Assembly (NCBI RefSeq): GCF_951805225.1 | Contig: NZ_OX638201.1 | Coordinates: 3,410,001-3,474,000, forward strand | Source: an uncultured Flavobacterium sp. | Lineage (GTDB): Bacteria > Bacteroidota > Bacteroidia > Flavobacteriales > Flavobacteriaceae | Length of the DNA: 64,000 nucleotides | Reading direction: 5' to 3' | The notes under the pieces: model-generated | Database searches by the model: none | Told to the model about the DNA's origin: nothing | What the model saw: the letters and a program-made list of their open reading frames with translations, nothing else | Translations under genes and position numbers: made by a program | Shown here: positions 7,991-15,303 of the stretch, piece after piece | Layout of the letters: every line of letters starts with the position of its first letter | Numbering within the stretch: the stretch's first letter is position 1

Positions 7991-8707
7991 ATGACAGACT
8001 TAAAAAATAAAAATGCGCTAATTACCGGTGCTGGAAAAGGAATTGGAAAAGCTATCGCCATTGCTTTGGCAGAAGAAGGTGTAAACGTGATTTTGGTTGC
8101 AAGAACTCAGACTGACATTGATCAACTAGCAATTGAAACTTCTAAACTTGGTGTTAAATCATTGGCTTTAACGGCTGATGTTTCTGATATTAATTCTATA
8201 AATAGTGCTGTAGAAAAGGCTCTAGCCGAATTTGGACATATTGATATTTTAATCAATAATGCCGGAATTGGTACTTTTGGAAATTTTCTGGAATTAGAAC
8301 CTTCTGCTTGGGAAAAAATCATTCAGGTTAACCTAATGGGAACTTACTATACAACTCGCGCCGTTATACCTAATATGATCGAAAGAAAAACAGGTGATAT
8401 TATCAATATTTCTTCGACGGCAGGATTAAACGGAAATGCTTTGACGAGCGCTTACAGTGCGTCAAAATTCGCTGTTCTTGGATTAACTGATTCTTTGATG
8501 CACGAAATGAGAAAACACAATATTCGTGTTACGGCTTTAACGCCAAGTACGGTTGCAACTGATCTGGCTATCGAATTAAAATTGACGGATGGAAATCCTG
8601 AAAAAGTAATGCAATCTGAAGATGTAGCCGAATTGATCGTTGCGCAACTTAAATTGAACCGCAGAGTTTTTATAAAAAACAGCAGTATCTGGTCTACAAA
8701 TCCTTAA
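7991..8707 (+). CDS. Short-chain dehydrogenase/reductase, FabG-like
   Basis: This is a 238-residue classical SDR. The nucleotide-binding loop TGAGKGIG is at 12-19, NNAG at 89-92, the catalytic Ser near 141-142, and the YSASK catalytic pair at Tyr155 and Lys159. VARTQ after the second beta strand suggests NADP preference. It resembles 3-oxoacyl-ACP reductases, but it is slightly short and the gene is not in a fatty-acid cluster, so the substrate is unassigned. It is monocistronic: the upstream gap carries a possible promoter and the downstream one a palindromic repeat. Family membership is secure; the exact reaction is not. Confidence 0.88.
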   Translation: MTDLKNKNALITGAGKGIGKAIAIALAEEGVNVILVARTQTDIDQLAIETSKLGVKSLALTADVSDINSINSAVEKALAEFGHIDILINNAGIGTFGNFLELEPSAWEKIIQVNLMGTYYTTRAVIPNMIERKTGDIINISSTAGLNGNALTSAYSASKFAVLGLTDSLMHEMRKHNIRVTALTPSTVATDLAIELKLTDGNPEKVMQSEDVAELIVAQLKLNRRVFIKNSSIWSTNP

Positions 8708-8755
8708 GACTACAAATCTCATATTCAAAATATTGAGACTTTAAAAACTGACCGT

Positions 8756-8784
8756 CTTTGTCAAAGTTTTAAACTTTGACAAAG
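8756..8784. repeat. Dispersed palindrome (CTTTGTCAAAG family), left copy
   Basis: CTTTGTCAAAG and its reverse complement surround a short TTTTAAA centre. A second copy lies at 9347-9377, so the pair brackets the 8812-9321 gene. A TTG at 8776 falls inside this palindrome and is therefore an unlikely start codon. Confidence 0.75.
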
Positions 8785-8811
8785 ATTTTAAACGCCTTAA
8801 ACAAACATCAA

Positions 8812-9321
8812 ATGGAACAATATCTAAGACAATTAATTTCAATAGAATTCACGGATAAAAAAGAACTTTTTACCGGATTTCTTATTGATTATTCTGATGA
8901 TTGGATTTTACTACGAAACAATCCCGAAGATTTTATTCTTGACGGTTTTGTGATTCTTAAAAACAAAAATATCGAAGCGGTTCATAGAGATCAGGATCTT
9001 GAATTTACTGAAAAAGTAATTCGTTTAAAAGGTTTAAAAACAAATGCAGAAGATATTATTCCGATTCGGGATTTGAGTTCAATTCTGAATTATGTAAATA
9101 ATAAATATGGGATTTTTCAAATTTCGAAGAAATCAGCAAAATCAGCTTATTTAGGAAAACTAATTGAACTGAACGAAGAAGAACTTACAATTGATTTTCT
9201 GGATATAAGAGGTCAGTTTGGTGGAGAATTGAGTTTTAATCCACAAAAAATACGAGTTATTGAATTTGATACGGATTATATTAATTCTTTGAAACTGGTT
9301 ATTCCTGAAGATCAGAAGTAA
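8812..9321 (+). CDS. Unknown protein with beta-rich N-terminus
   Basis: From the ATG at 8812 the product has 169 residues and begins MEQYLRQLISIEFTDKKE. A longer frame from a TTG at 8776 exists but begins inside a repeat. The protein contains two similar blocks: ISIEFTDKKELFTGFLIDYSDDWILL near the start, and GKLIELNEEELTIDFLDIRG at about 135-155. Both look like small five-stranded Sm-like or SH3-like barrels. There is no signal peptide or catalytic motif. It stands alone between two copies of one palindrome and ahead of a strong terminator. Function is unknown; an RNA- or protein-binding barrel is only a guess from the strand pattern. Confidence 0.65.
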   Translation: MEQYLRQLISIEFTDKKELFTGFLIDYSDDWILLRNNPEDFILDGFVILKNKNIEAVHRDQDLEFTEKVIRLKGLKTNAEDIIPIRDLSSILNYVNNKYGIFQISKKSAKSAYLGKLIELNEEELTIDFLDIRGQFGGELSFNPQKIRVIEFDTDYINSLKLVIPEDQK

Positions 9322-9346
9322 ATATTTTGAAGTAATACGTTTATAA

Positions 9347-9377
9347 CCTTTGTCAAAGTTTTGAACTTTGACAAAGG
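9347..9377. repeat. Dispersed palindrome (CTTTGTCAAAG family), right copy
   Basis: CCTTTGTCAAAG, a TTTTGAA centre and CTTTGACAAAGG form a hairpin almost identical to 8756-8784. It follows the 8812 gene by 26 bp and precedes the terminator at 9382. Confidence 0.75.
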
Positions 9378-9381
9378 TCTT

Positions 9382-9423
9382 AAAAGCAGAAAAGCCCTTT
9401 TTACAAAGGGCTTTTCTGCTTTT
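9382..9423. terminator. Strong bidirectional terminator
   Basis: Perfect 19-bp arms at 9382-9400 and 9405-9423 surround a 4-base loop. A-runs on one side and T-runs on the other allow it to work for the 8812 gene (+) and possibly for mtaB (-). Confidence 0.85.
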
Positions 9424-9437
9424 ATATTGTTAGTGTG

Positions 9438-9524
9438 GTTGCTTCGTTCCTCGCAATGACAAACTTAGCGGTCAAACTTTGTCGAGTTACTTGCGGAGAT
9501 TTCTCGTTCCTCGAAATGACAAAC
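9438..9524. repeat. Two copies of the TTCCTCG dispersed repeat
   Basis: TCGTTCCTCGCAATGACAAAC (one base differing between copies) occurs at 9444-9464 and 9504-9524 in the same orientation. Both are half-sites of the full palindrome seen at 2534-2568. They lie just beyond the 3' end of mtaB. Confidence 0.65.
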
Positions 9525-9532
9525 TATATGTT

Positions 9533-10867
9533 TTAAGCTTCCGCCAATTTATTTATAAACTCTAAACGAACGCTTCCGTCTTCGTCGATTTTTGTCAAAT
9601 TGATTTCTTGTAATGTATTTACCAATTCAGGATTCCAAGGCGTTTTTACTTTTACGTAATTTTCGGTAAAACCATGAATATATCCTTCTTTATTTTCACT
9701 TTCGAATAAAACGGTTCTGTTACATCCTAATTGACTTTCGTAAAAAGCACGACGTTTTTTAACGGATAATCCACGTAACATTTTACTACGTTTTGCTCTC
9801 ACATTTGCCGGAACAACTCCGGACATATTTGCAGCTTCTGTATTATCTCGTTCTGAATAAGTGAAAACGTGCAAATAAGAAATATCCATTTCGTTAAGGA
9901 AATGATACGTTTCTAAAAAGTGTTCGTCTGTTTCACCAGGAAAACCAACAATTACATCAACACCAATACAAGCGTGCGGCATTACTTCGCGAATCTTATT
10001 TACTCTTTCTGTGTAAACTTCACGTAAGTAACGACGCTTCATTAATTTCAAAATATCATTACTTCCTGATTGTAACGGAATATGAAAATGCGGAACAAAA
10101 GTTCTGCTTTTAGAAACAAATTCAATTGTTTCATTCTTCAATAAATTTGGCTCGATAGATGAAATTCTCAAACGCTCGATTCCTTCCACTTTATCCAAAG
10201 CCTGAACTAAATCAAGAAATGTATGTTCGTGTTTTTTATTTCCGAATTCTCCTTTTCCGTAATCACCAATATTTACTCCTGTCAAAACAATTTCTTTGAT
10301 GTTTTGCGCAGAAATTTCTTTGGCATTTTGCAATACATTTTCTAATGCATCACTTCTCGAAATTCCTCTCGCTAACGGAATCGTACAATAGGTACATTTA
10401 TAATCACAACCGTCCTGAACTTTCAGGAAAGCACGAGTTCTGTCTCCAATAGAATAACTACCAACGTAGAAATCAGCTTCGGCAATTTCGCAGGAATGAA
10501 CTTCACCCATGTCGTTTTTGCTCAAATCGTGAATATAGTCGGTAATTTTAAATTTTTCTGTAGCTCCAAGAACCAAATCAACACCATCAACATTTGCCAA
10601 TTCCTCAGGTTTCAATTGTGCATAACAACCTACGGCAGCGACAAAAGCTTTATCATTAAGTTTCATTGCTTTTTTTACAACTTGCTTAAATTGCTTATCA
10701 GCATTCTCTGTAACTGAACAGGTATTGATGACATAAATATCAGCTACTTCTTCAAAATCAACGCGATCAAAACCTTCGTCATTGAAGTTTCTGGCAATTG
10801 TAGAAGTCTCTGAGAAATTCAATTTGCAACCAAGCGTATAAAAGGCAACTTTTTTTCTATTTTCCAT
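9533..10867 (-). CDS. mtaB: tRNA t6A37 methylthiotransferase MtaB
   Basis: The 444-residue enzyme converts t6A37 of tRNAs reading ANN codons to ms2t6A, using two iron-sulfur clusters and S-adenosylmethionine in the cytosol. The N-terminal UPF0004 domain has the cluster ligands Cys14, Cys50 and Cys81. The radical-SAM domain has CDYKCTYC with Cys154, Cys158 and Cys161. A TRAM-like domain follows at about 375-440 (beginning around TVLFESENKEGYIHGF). TLGCKLN at 11-17 and the overall length separate it from MiaB and RimO. It is encoded alone on the minus strand. The ATG at 10867 is the only good start. Confidence 0.95.
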   Translation of the reverse strand: MENRKKVAFYTLGCKLNFSETSTIARNFNDEGFDRVDFEEVADIYVINTCSVTENADKQFKQVVKKAMKLNDKAFVAAVGCYAQLKPEELANVDGVDLVLGATEKFKITDYIHDLSKNDMGEVHSCEIAEADFYVGSYSIGDRTRAFLKVQDGCDYKCTYCTIPLARGISRSDALENVLQNAKEISAQNIKEIVLTGVNIGDYGKGEFGNKKHEHTFLDLVQALDKVEGIERLRISSIEPNLLKNETIEFVSKSRTFVPHFHIPLQSGSNDILKLMKRRYLREVYTERVNKIREVMPHACIGVDVIVGFPGETDEHFLETYHFLNEMDISYLHVFTYSERDNTEAANMSGVVPANVRAKRSKMLRGLSVKKRRAFYESQLGCNRTVLFESENKEGYIHGFTENYVKVKTPWNPELVNTLQEINLTKIDEDGSVRLEFINKLAEA

Positions 10868-11358
10868 GGGAATAAACTACATTTTAAGTAGTAAGATATT
10901 ATATTTACATCTCTTTTGAAGAGTTTGCAAATTTACGTACAATATTCTTTAAAATAAAATCAATAATACACTATATATCAACATTTTGCAACAAACCAAT
11001 ATTTAGACGTCTATAAATTAAACCAAAATATTTGTGCATAAAATTTATCTGTAAAAAATTGACTTATCATTTCAATAAGAATAAAATGACAAAACATCGA
11101 TTAAATGCAAATAATACCGATTAAATGCGTTTTTTTAAGAATTAAATTCAAATTTTCTTACATTTAACTTTGCTAAGTTAGTTTTTAGAAGTAATTTCAC
11201 TTCTCTAAAAAAAGGTTAACTAAAATTATATTATTTAAATAATAATTTGCCCATAACAATTTTGATTTTCCCCCGTTATGTTGTTGCTTTGTTATTATAA
11301 AAAATGGGTAAGCCGAAAACCAGAAAGAGTAGGCAAAAATTATAAATTAAAACTCCAT
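10868..11358. other. AT-rich intergenic region between divergent genes
   Basis: No gene or repeat is apparent in these 491 bases. A CAAATTTA at 10928-10935 reads TAAATTTG on the minus strand and may be the -7 box of mtaB, but no -33 box is visible. The region should also hold the promoter of the 11359 gene, though no TAnnTTTG was found close to it. A short frame from 11278 runs into that gene but lacks coding character before the signal peptide. Confidence 0.5.
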
Positions 11359-11880
11359 ATGAAAGCATTTTTACCCACAATCTGCTTGATGTTCTTAACC
11401 TTATTTAGCTCTCAGGCGCAAACTGCTGCTCCAGCTCCTGCTAATCCATTTCCATCTATTAGCACATTGACAAATTGGGCGAGCTTAAACTCTCAATCAC
11501 AATTTGATATTGCAATTCGTGCGGTTGGATTTAAATTTGAAGTAAAAGAACCTAGTGAAGGATCAACAGCTTATACTTATATTCGTAAAGTAACAGTAAA
11601 CGAGGTAAATTATACTGATAGAATTGTTTACAGAATTACTAATAATAATTCGGCAAGTATCATTTCATTAGTCACAGCTTCTACAGATTTAGTAAGTTTG
11701 TACACTCCACAATTGGCTACTTTTAAAAATAACAATTGTAAAACTGAAATGTCTAAAGACAAAAATACTACTTGCAGCTGTTACGAAAGTGTGAACTTTG
11801 CAATCGATCTTTGCGATGAGCGTGTAAAACTTACAATGGGTGACGGAAATAAATATTTTGTTTCTGTAGCTAAAAAATAA
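11359..11880 (+). CDS. Secreted protein of unknown function
   Basis: The ATG at 11359 gives 173 residues starting MKAFLPTICLMFLTLFSSQAQ, a typical signal peptide. An upstream ATG at 11278 would add 27 basic residues in front of it and is less likely. After a short Pro/Ala linker (TAAPAPANPFPS) the mature protein is beta-rich. Four Cys residues (NCKTE, TCSC, LCDE) lie in the C-terminal third, enough for two disulfides. No catalytic motif is seen. It is probably periplasmic, with unknown function, and is transcribed alone. Confidence 0.7.
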   Translation: MKAFLPTICLMFLTLFSSQAQTAAPAPANPFPSISTLTNWASLNSQSQFDIAIRAVGFKFEVKEPSEGSTAYTYIRKVTVNEVNYTDRIVYRITNNNSASIISLVTASTDLVSLYTPQLATFKNNNCKTEMSKDKNTTCSCYESVNFAIDLCDERVKLTMGDGNKYFVSVAKK

Positions 11881-11931
11881 TATTTAATACTCAGGATTAT
11901 ATTTTAAGTATTAAAAACTTCGAGTTGTTTT

Positions 11932-11977
11932 CCAAATCTTTGTAAATCTTAAATGAGTTAAGTTTACAAAGATTTGG
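11932..11977. terminator. Palindrome with 15-bp arms, possible bidirectional terminator
   Basis: Arms at 11932-11946 and 11963-11977 are exact reverse complements around a 16-base loop. It sits between convergent genes. It resembles the dispersed CAAATCTTTGTAAA repeats of flavobacteria more than an intrinsic terminator, since no T-run follows. Confidence 0.55.
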
Positions 11978-11995
11978 AACGCATTTCTTAGGATT

Positions 11996-12526
11996 CTATA
12001 AGTTTGGATTTTTCAATTCATACCAAACTTCCAATTCTTCTTCATATTCAAAAGAGTTTACATAACGTAAACCTAGTTTTTCCAGAATTCTTCTTGAGTT
12101 TTCGTTTCCTGCATCTGCGTAAGCATATAGTGCATCAACTTTCATTACATTAAAAGCATAATCTACAAAAGCTTTTCCGGCTTCAGTTGCATATCCTTTT
12201 CCCCAATGTTTTTCGATGAAACGATATCCAATCTCATAAAAATCTTTATGATTATTGATTTCATTTGTAATAAACTTAATTCCGGACCAACCTAAAAATT
12301 CATTGGTTTCTTTTAGAATAACAGCCCAACGACCAGTTCCGAAATCCTTATATTGCTTATGAATAAATTCGATATAAGCGCGACTTTGGTCAATATGAGT
12401 AATTGGTTTATTGCCAACATATAAATGTACGTTTGGATTAGATTCTAATTCAAAAATTCCATCAACATCAGACATCTGTATTTCCCTCAAAAGTAATCGT
12501 TCCGTTTCTATTGGCTCTTTCATCAA
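11996..12526 (-). CDS. GNAT acetyltransferase, RimJ/RimL-like
   Basis: The product has 176 residues of the Acetyltransf_3 type. The start (PIETERLLLREIQMSDVDG) is characteristic, and the acetyl-CoA loop lies around HWGKGYATEAGKAFVDYA (about 115-132). An NENSRRILEKLGLRYV helix follows near the C-terminus. Such enzymes acetylate protein N-termini, spermidine or small amines; the substrate cannot be read from the sequence. It is the last gene of a minus-strand series and starts 8 bp after the HAD gene ends, so co-transcription with it is likely. Confidence 0.88.
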   Translation of the reverse strand: MMKEPIETERLLLREIQMSDVDGIFELESNPNVHLYVGNKPITHIDQSRAYIEFIHKQYKDFGTGRWAVILKETNEFLGWSGIKFITNEINNHKDFYEIGYRFIEKHWGKGYATEAGKAFVDYAFNVMKVDALYAYADAGNENSRRILEKLGLRYVNSFEYEEELEVWYELKNPNL

Positions 12527-12534
12527 AAAATATT

Positions 12535-13338
12535 TTAGTTTAGAATATAGCGTTCTACAACCTCAGCAACTCCATTATTATTATTTGAAGCAACAATTAC
12601 ATCGGCTCTGTCACGCAACTCAGGCGTTACATTATCAACCCAAACTCCAAGTCCGGCATATTCAATCATGGTTAAATCATTTCCTGCGTTTCCTACGGCA
12701 ATAATTTCACTTTGATGAATATTTAGCTTTTCAGCCAAAAGTTTTAAACTTGCTGCTTTATCAATACCCTTTTGTGCAGCTTCTAAGAAAAAAGGCTTTG
12801 ACATTGCAATACTCAAATTTGGCATTGCCAATTTTAAATCTTTTTCTAATTCTTTTAAATAAGAAGGTTCTGCCAATAAAATACATTTTACCGCAGGCTT
12901 AGTAACTGCGTCTTTAAAACTTGGCACTTTATTATGCGGCAATCCTGTAATTTCTTTTTCGATTTCGATATACTCCGAATCGGTTTCACTTACAATTTCA
13001 CCATCAATATAAGTGATAATATGAGTTTTCATTTTTATACTATAATCGTATAAATCATGAATTTGTTCCGGCGTTAGACTTTGTTCAAATATTACAATAT
13101 CATCTTTTACAGTACTAATTATAGCGCCGTTAAACGAAATAATATAAGAATTATTCAAGTCTAATTCTAACTCTTTAGCATAAGCTGTCATTGCAGATGT
13201 TGGTCGGCCAGAAGCCAAAACAACATAAACACCTTTTGCCTGCGCTTCAAGAAGTACTTTTTTATTTAATTCCGAAATTTTATGATCGTCTGTCAACAAG
13301 GTATCATCCATGTCGAGCACTAACATTTTATATTGCAT
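12535..13338 (-). CDS. HAD-family phosphatase, Cof type
   Basis: This 267-residue hydrolase carries the HAD nucleophile motif DMDDTLL (Asp9 nucleophile, Asp11 acid/base), a Thr/Ser motif in VVLASGRPTSAM, and a C-terminal metal motif GNAGNDLTMIEYAGLGVWV. A large C2-type cap between motifs II and III (about residues 80-195) places it in the Cof/YidA subfamily, which dephosphorylates sugar phosphates and related metabolites in the cytosol. The in vivo substrate is unknown. It starts 74 bp after the DUF2007 gene across a palindromic repeat and is followed within 8 bp by a GNAT gene. Confidence 0.9.
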   Translation of the reverse strand: MQYKMLVLDMDDTLLTDDHKISELNKKVLLEAQAKGVYVVLASGRPTSAMTAYAKELELDLNNSYIISFNGAIISTVKDDIVIFEQSLTPEQIHDLYDYSIKMKTHIITYIDGEIVSETDSEYIEIEKEITGLPHNKVPSFKDAVTKPAVKCILLAEPSYLKELEKDLKLAMPNLSIAMSKPFFLEAAQKGIDKAASLKLLAEKLNIHQSEIIAVGNAGNDLTMIEYAGLGVWVDNVTPELRDRADVIVASNNNNGVAEVVERYILN

Positions 13339-13346
13339 GTTTTTTA

Positions 13347-13399
13347 TTTTTCAGTCTCAGTTTTCAGTCTCAGTAACTATTGAAAACTGAGACTGAAAA
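13347..13399. repeat. Palindromic repeat (CAGTCTCAG family)
   Basis: Perfect 19-bp arms at 13347-13365 and 13381-13399 surround a 15-base loop. A shorter relative sits at 14497-14523, one gene upstream. It fills the whole gap between the HAD and DUF2007 genes. Confidence 0.75.
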
Positions 13400-13412
13400 C
13401 TGAAAACTTTAT

Positions 13413-13631
13413 TTAGATACTCATTCTAAATTCTTCAATAACCGGATTTGCTTTTGCAAAATCTGTTTCCTGAATAAATACTTCAACTGCTAAATCAGAT
13501 CCTCCATAACCGCCTAAACGTGCAGATTGAATGTTATCTTTTTTTACTGTTTCTACTCCCGCTTCTTCTAATCTTTCTTGTAAAGCAAGTGCTAAAACTT
13601 CACTTCCTGAATACACTTTCATTAATCCCAT
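13413..13631 (-). CDS. DUF2007 protein
   Basis: This is a 72-residue protein of the family called putative signal-transducing protein DUF2007. The start MGLMKVYSGSEVLALALQER, the central GGYGGSDLAVEVFI and the tail are typical: the fold resembles a small ferredoxin-like domain that binds no known ligand. The family is widespread in Bacteroidota but has no proven function. It lies 19 bp after the alpha/beta-hydrolase gene in the minus-strand series. Confidence 0.85.
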   Translation of the reverse strand: MGLMKVYSGSEVLALALQERLEEAGVETVKKDNIQSARLGGYGGSDLAVEVFIQETDFAKANPVIEEFRMSI

Positions 13632-13650
13632 GACATTTTATTTTATATAG

Positions 13651-14466
13651 TTATTCTAATATTATTTTGAGTTGATTTTGAAAATCACTGTTTTCATTCA
13701 TAAAACTATGTTCCTGATTTTTTAACGGATAAAAATGAACTTTATCTTTCAAAAGTTCTTTTAACCGAACTGAATTTTCATAAGGAATCAATTGATCCTG
13801 CATTCCGTGAAAAATATAAATTGGCGCTTTGACTTTAGGCAAATACTCATAAGTTTCTAAGCTGAATTTCTTCATGAAATTCGGAAAAAACGGCACTTTG
13901 GTACTTGACAATTCTGTAAAACTATAATATGGAGATTGCAAAATCAAAGCTTTTGGATTATTCTCAGACGCCAAAATAGTAGCAAGTCCTGAACCAATTG
14001 AATAACCCGCGATAATAACTTTATTTTCAGGATATCGCTTCGTTACTGTTTTGTATGCAATAGAAATATCTTTATTTAACTGCTCTTCGTTCTCAATTTC
14101 ACCTTCACTTTTGCCAAAACTTCTGTAATCCAAGATAAAAATATCATATCCTAAATTGGTATAAACTTTTGCAATTTTACCCCAGGTTTCTAATGTTCCG
14201 GCATTTCCATGAAGATAAAAAACCAATCCTTTTGAATTTTCTGCTTTAAACAAAAGTCCGTTTAGGTTTGCGCCATCAAAAGACTTTATGTTCAATTCTT
14301 CAAATTTCTGTTGATAATCAAACTTATAGTCTTTCGGAAGTTTCGAACCTAAGAAAACCATTTCAACTTGATTGAAATAGACATAGGAAACAATAACAAC
14401 ATAAATCACAACGAAAAACGCCAAAAGAACAATCGTTAAAAATTTAAATGTCTTTATTATTTCCAT
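13651..14466 (-). CDS. Membrane-anchored alpha/beta hydrolase
   Basis: The product has 271 residues. One N-terminal membrane helix at about 8-30 anchors a periplasmic-facing or cytosol-facing hydrolase. The oxyanion motif LHGNAG is at about 85-90, and the nucleophile elbow GYSIGS places Ser156. The Asp lies in HGMQDQLIP and the His in NQEHSFMNE, so the triad is complete. The layout matches the BEM46/ABHD13 family of small serine hydrolases; the substrate is unknown. It sits between the one-lobe helicase-like gene and a DUF2007 gene, with no obvious link. Confidence 0.87.
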   Translation of the reverse strand: MEIIKTFKFLTIVLLAFFVVIYVVIVSYVYFNQVEMVFLGSKLPKDYKFDYQQKFEELNIKSFDGANLNGLLFKAENSKGLVFYLHGNAGTLETWGKIAKVYTNLGYDIFILDYRSFGKSEGEIENEEQLNKDISIAYKTVTKRYPENKVIIAGYSIGSGLATILASENNPKALILQSPYYSFTELSSTKVPFFPNFMKKFSLETYEYLPKVKAPIYIFHGMQDQLIPYENSVRLKELLKDKVHFYPLKNQEHSFMNENSDFQNQLKIILE

Positions 14467-14496
14467 AAACTAAAATTAAGTGTTCAATCGCAGTCA

Positions 14497-14523
14497 CAGT
14501 TTTCAGAATGAGACTGAAAACTG
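14497..14523. repeat. Short palindrome related to 13347-13399
   Basis: CAGTTTTCAG at 14497-14506 and its reverse complement at 14514-14523 form a hairpin. The left flank (CGCAGTCA) pairs with the right flank if a 6-base insertion is looped out. It sits between the alpha/beta-hydrolase and helicase-like genes. Confidence 0.6.
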
Positions 14524-14528
14524 CGACT

Positions 14529-15194
14529 TTATTCCTCTTCTTGAATTTCGTCTTCTTCTTCATCAAGTTCTTCTTCGCCTTCTTCATCCATATCAAATAT
14601 ATAAGGCTCGAGTAACATTTTGTCTGCCAAAATTTCGATACGTTCTGTCAATGTTTCAGCAAAAATAATACGTTGCGTTTTTGTGATACTATTCGAAATT
14701 CTCATGATTTTAGTTTCGTGACGTAATTTCAAAATAGGATCTGCATCGTCCAGAATAAACATTTTCAAGCGATTTACATTGTAACCCGCTGTAGTAAACA
14801 TGTCGCTCAATTTATTTGGCGTTCCTATTAAAACATCGATTCCTGTCGAAATATAATTTTTATCATAATCCATGTCGCCTTTATCATGCACACCATAAAT
14901 TTCAAGCTTAGAATACTTTCCGTATTTTTCGAAAAGCTGAACCATTTCCAAAACTTTAGCTTTGTCTTCTACAAAAATCAAAGCACGTGGCGATTCTTCT
15001 GTATGACCAGACAATTGCTGAATTACGTTCAACACAATCGTAGTCGATTTTCCACTTCCCGCAGGAGAAAGAATGATACAATCTGCACCACTTTTTATCG
15101 TCGAAAAAGTTTCTTGCTGCAAGATATTTGCTTCTGTTAAACCATTTTCAATTAAAGCGTCTTGTAACTTCTCGTTTATTTTTTTTAGTTTCAT
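14529..15194 (-). CDS. Single-lobe DEAD/DEAH-type ATPase (half helicase)
   Basis: The 221-residue product matches only the first RecA lobe of DEAD-box helicases. It shows a Q-motif-like stretch (LTEANILQQETFSTIKSG), Walker A PAGSGKST (44-51), GTPNKL (124-129) and a motif II reading DDAD (149-152) in place of DEAD. The SAT motif appears replaced by FAET (178-181). The second lobe is absent; the protein instead ends in a very acidic tail (about 202-221). It cannot be a frameshift leftover because downstream DNA to 14466 shows no helicase sequence. A two-lobe helicase needs both halves, so this one may be a regulator or need a partner. Confidence 0.8.
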   Translation of the reverse strand: MKLKKINEKLQDALIENGLTEANILQQETFSTIKSGADCIILSPAGSGKSTTIVLNVIQQLSGHTEESPRALIFVEDKAKVLEMVQLFEKYGKYSKLEIYGVHDKGDMDYDKNYISTGIDVLIGTPNKLSDMFTTAGYNVNRLKMFILDDADPILKLRHETKIMRISNSITKTQRIIFAETLTERIEILADKMLLEPYIFDMDEEGEEELDEEEDEIQEEE

Positions 15195-15204
15195 CTTTAT
15201 TATG

Positions 15205-15290
15205 CTTTAAGCTTTTGGCTATAAGCCATAAGCAAAAATTATTTGTATTTTTTAAGAGCCTAAAGCTTAAAGCTTAAAGCTTAAAGCCTA
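15205..15290. repeat. AAGCTT-rich repeat with 7-bp tandem units
   Basis: TAAGCTTTTGGCTATAAGCC-type sequence at 15205-15235 is followed at 15259-15288 by three to four tandem CTTAAAG units. The two parts can pair imperfectly. It lies between the half-helicase and NtrC-type genes. Confidence 0.6.
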
Positions 15291-15303
15291 TTGCGCGAAG
15301 CAT

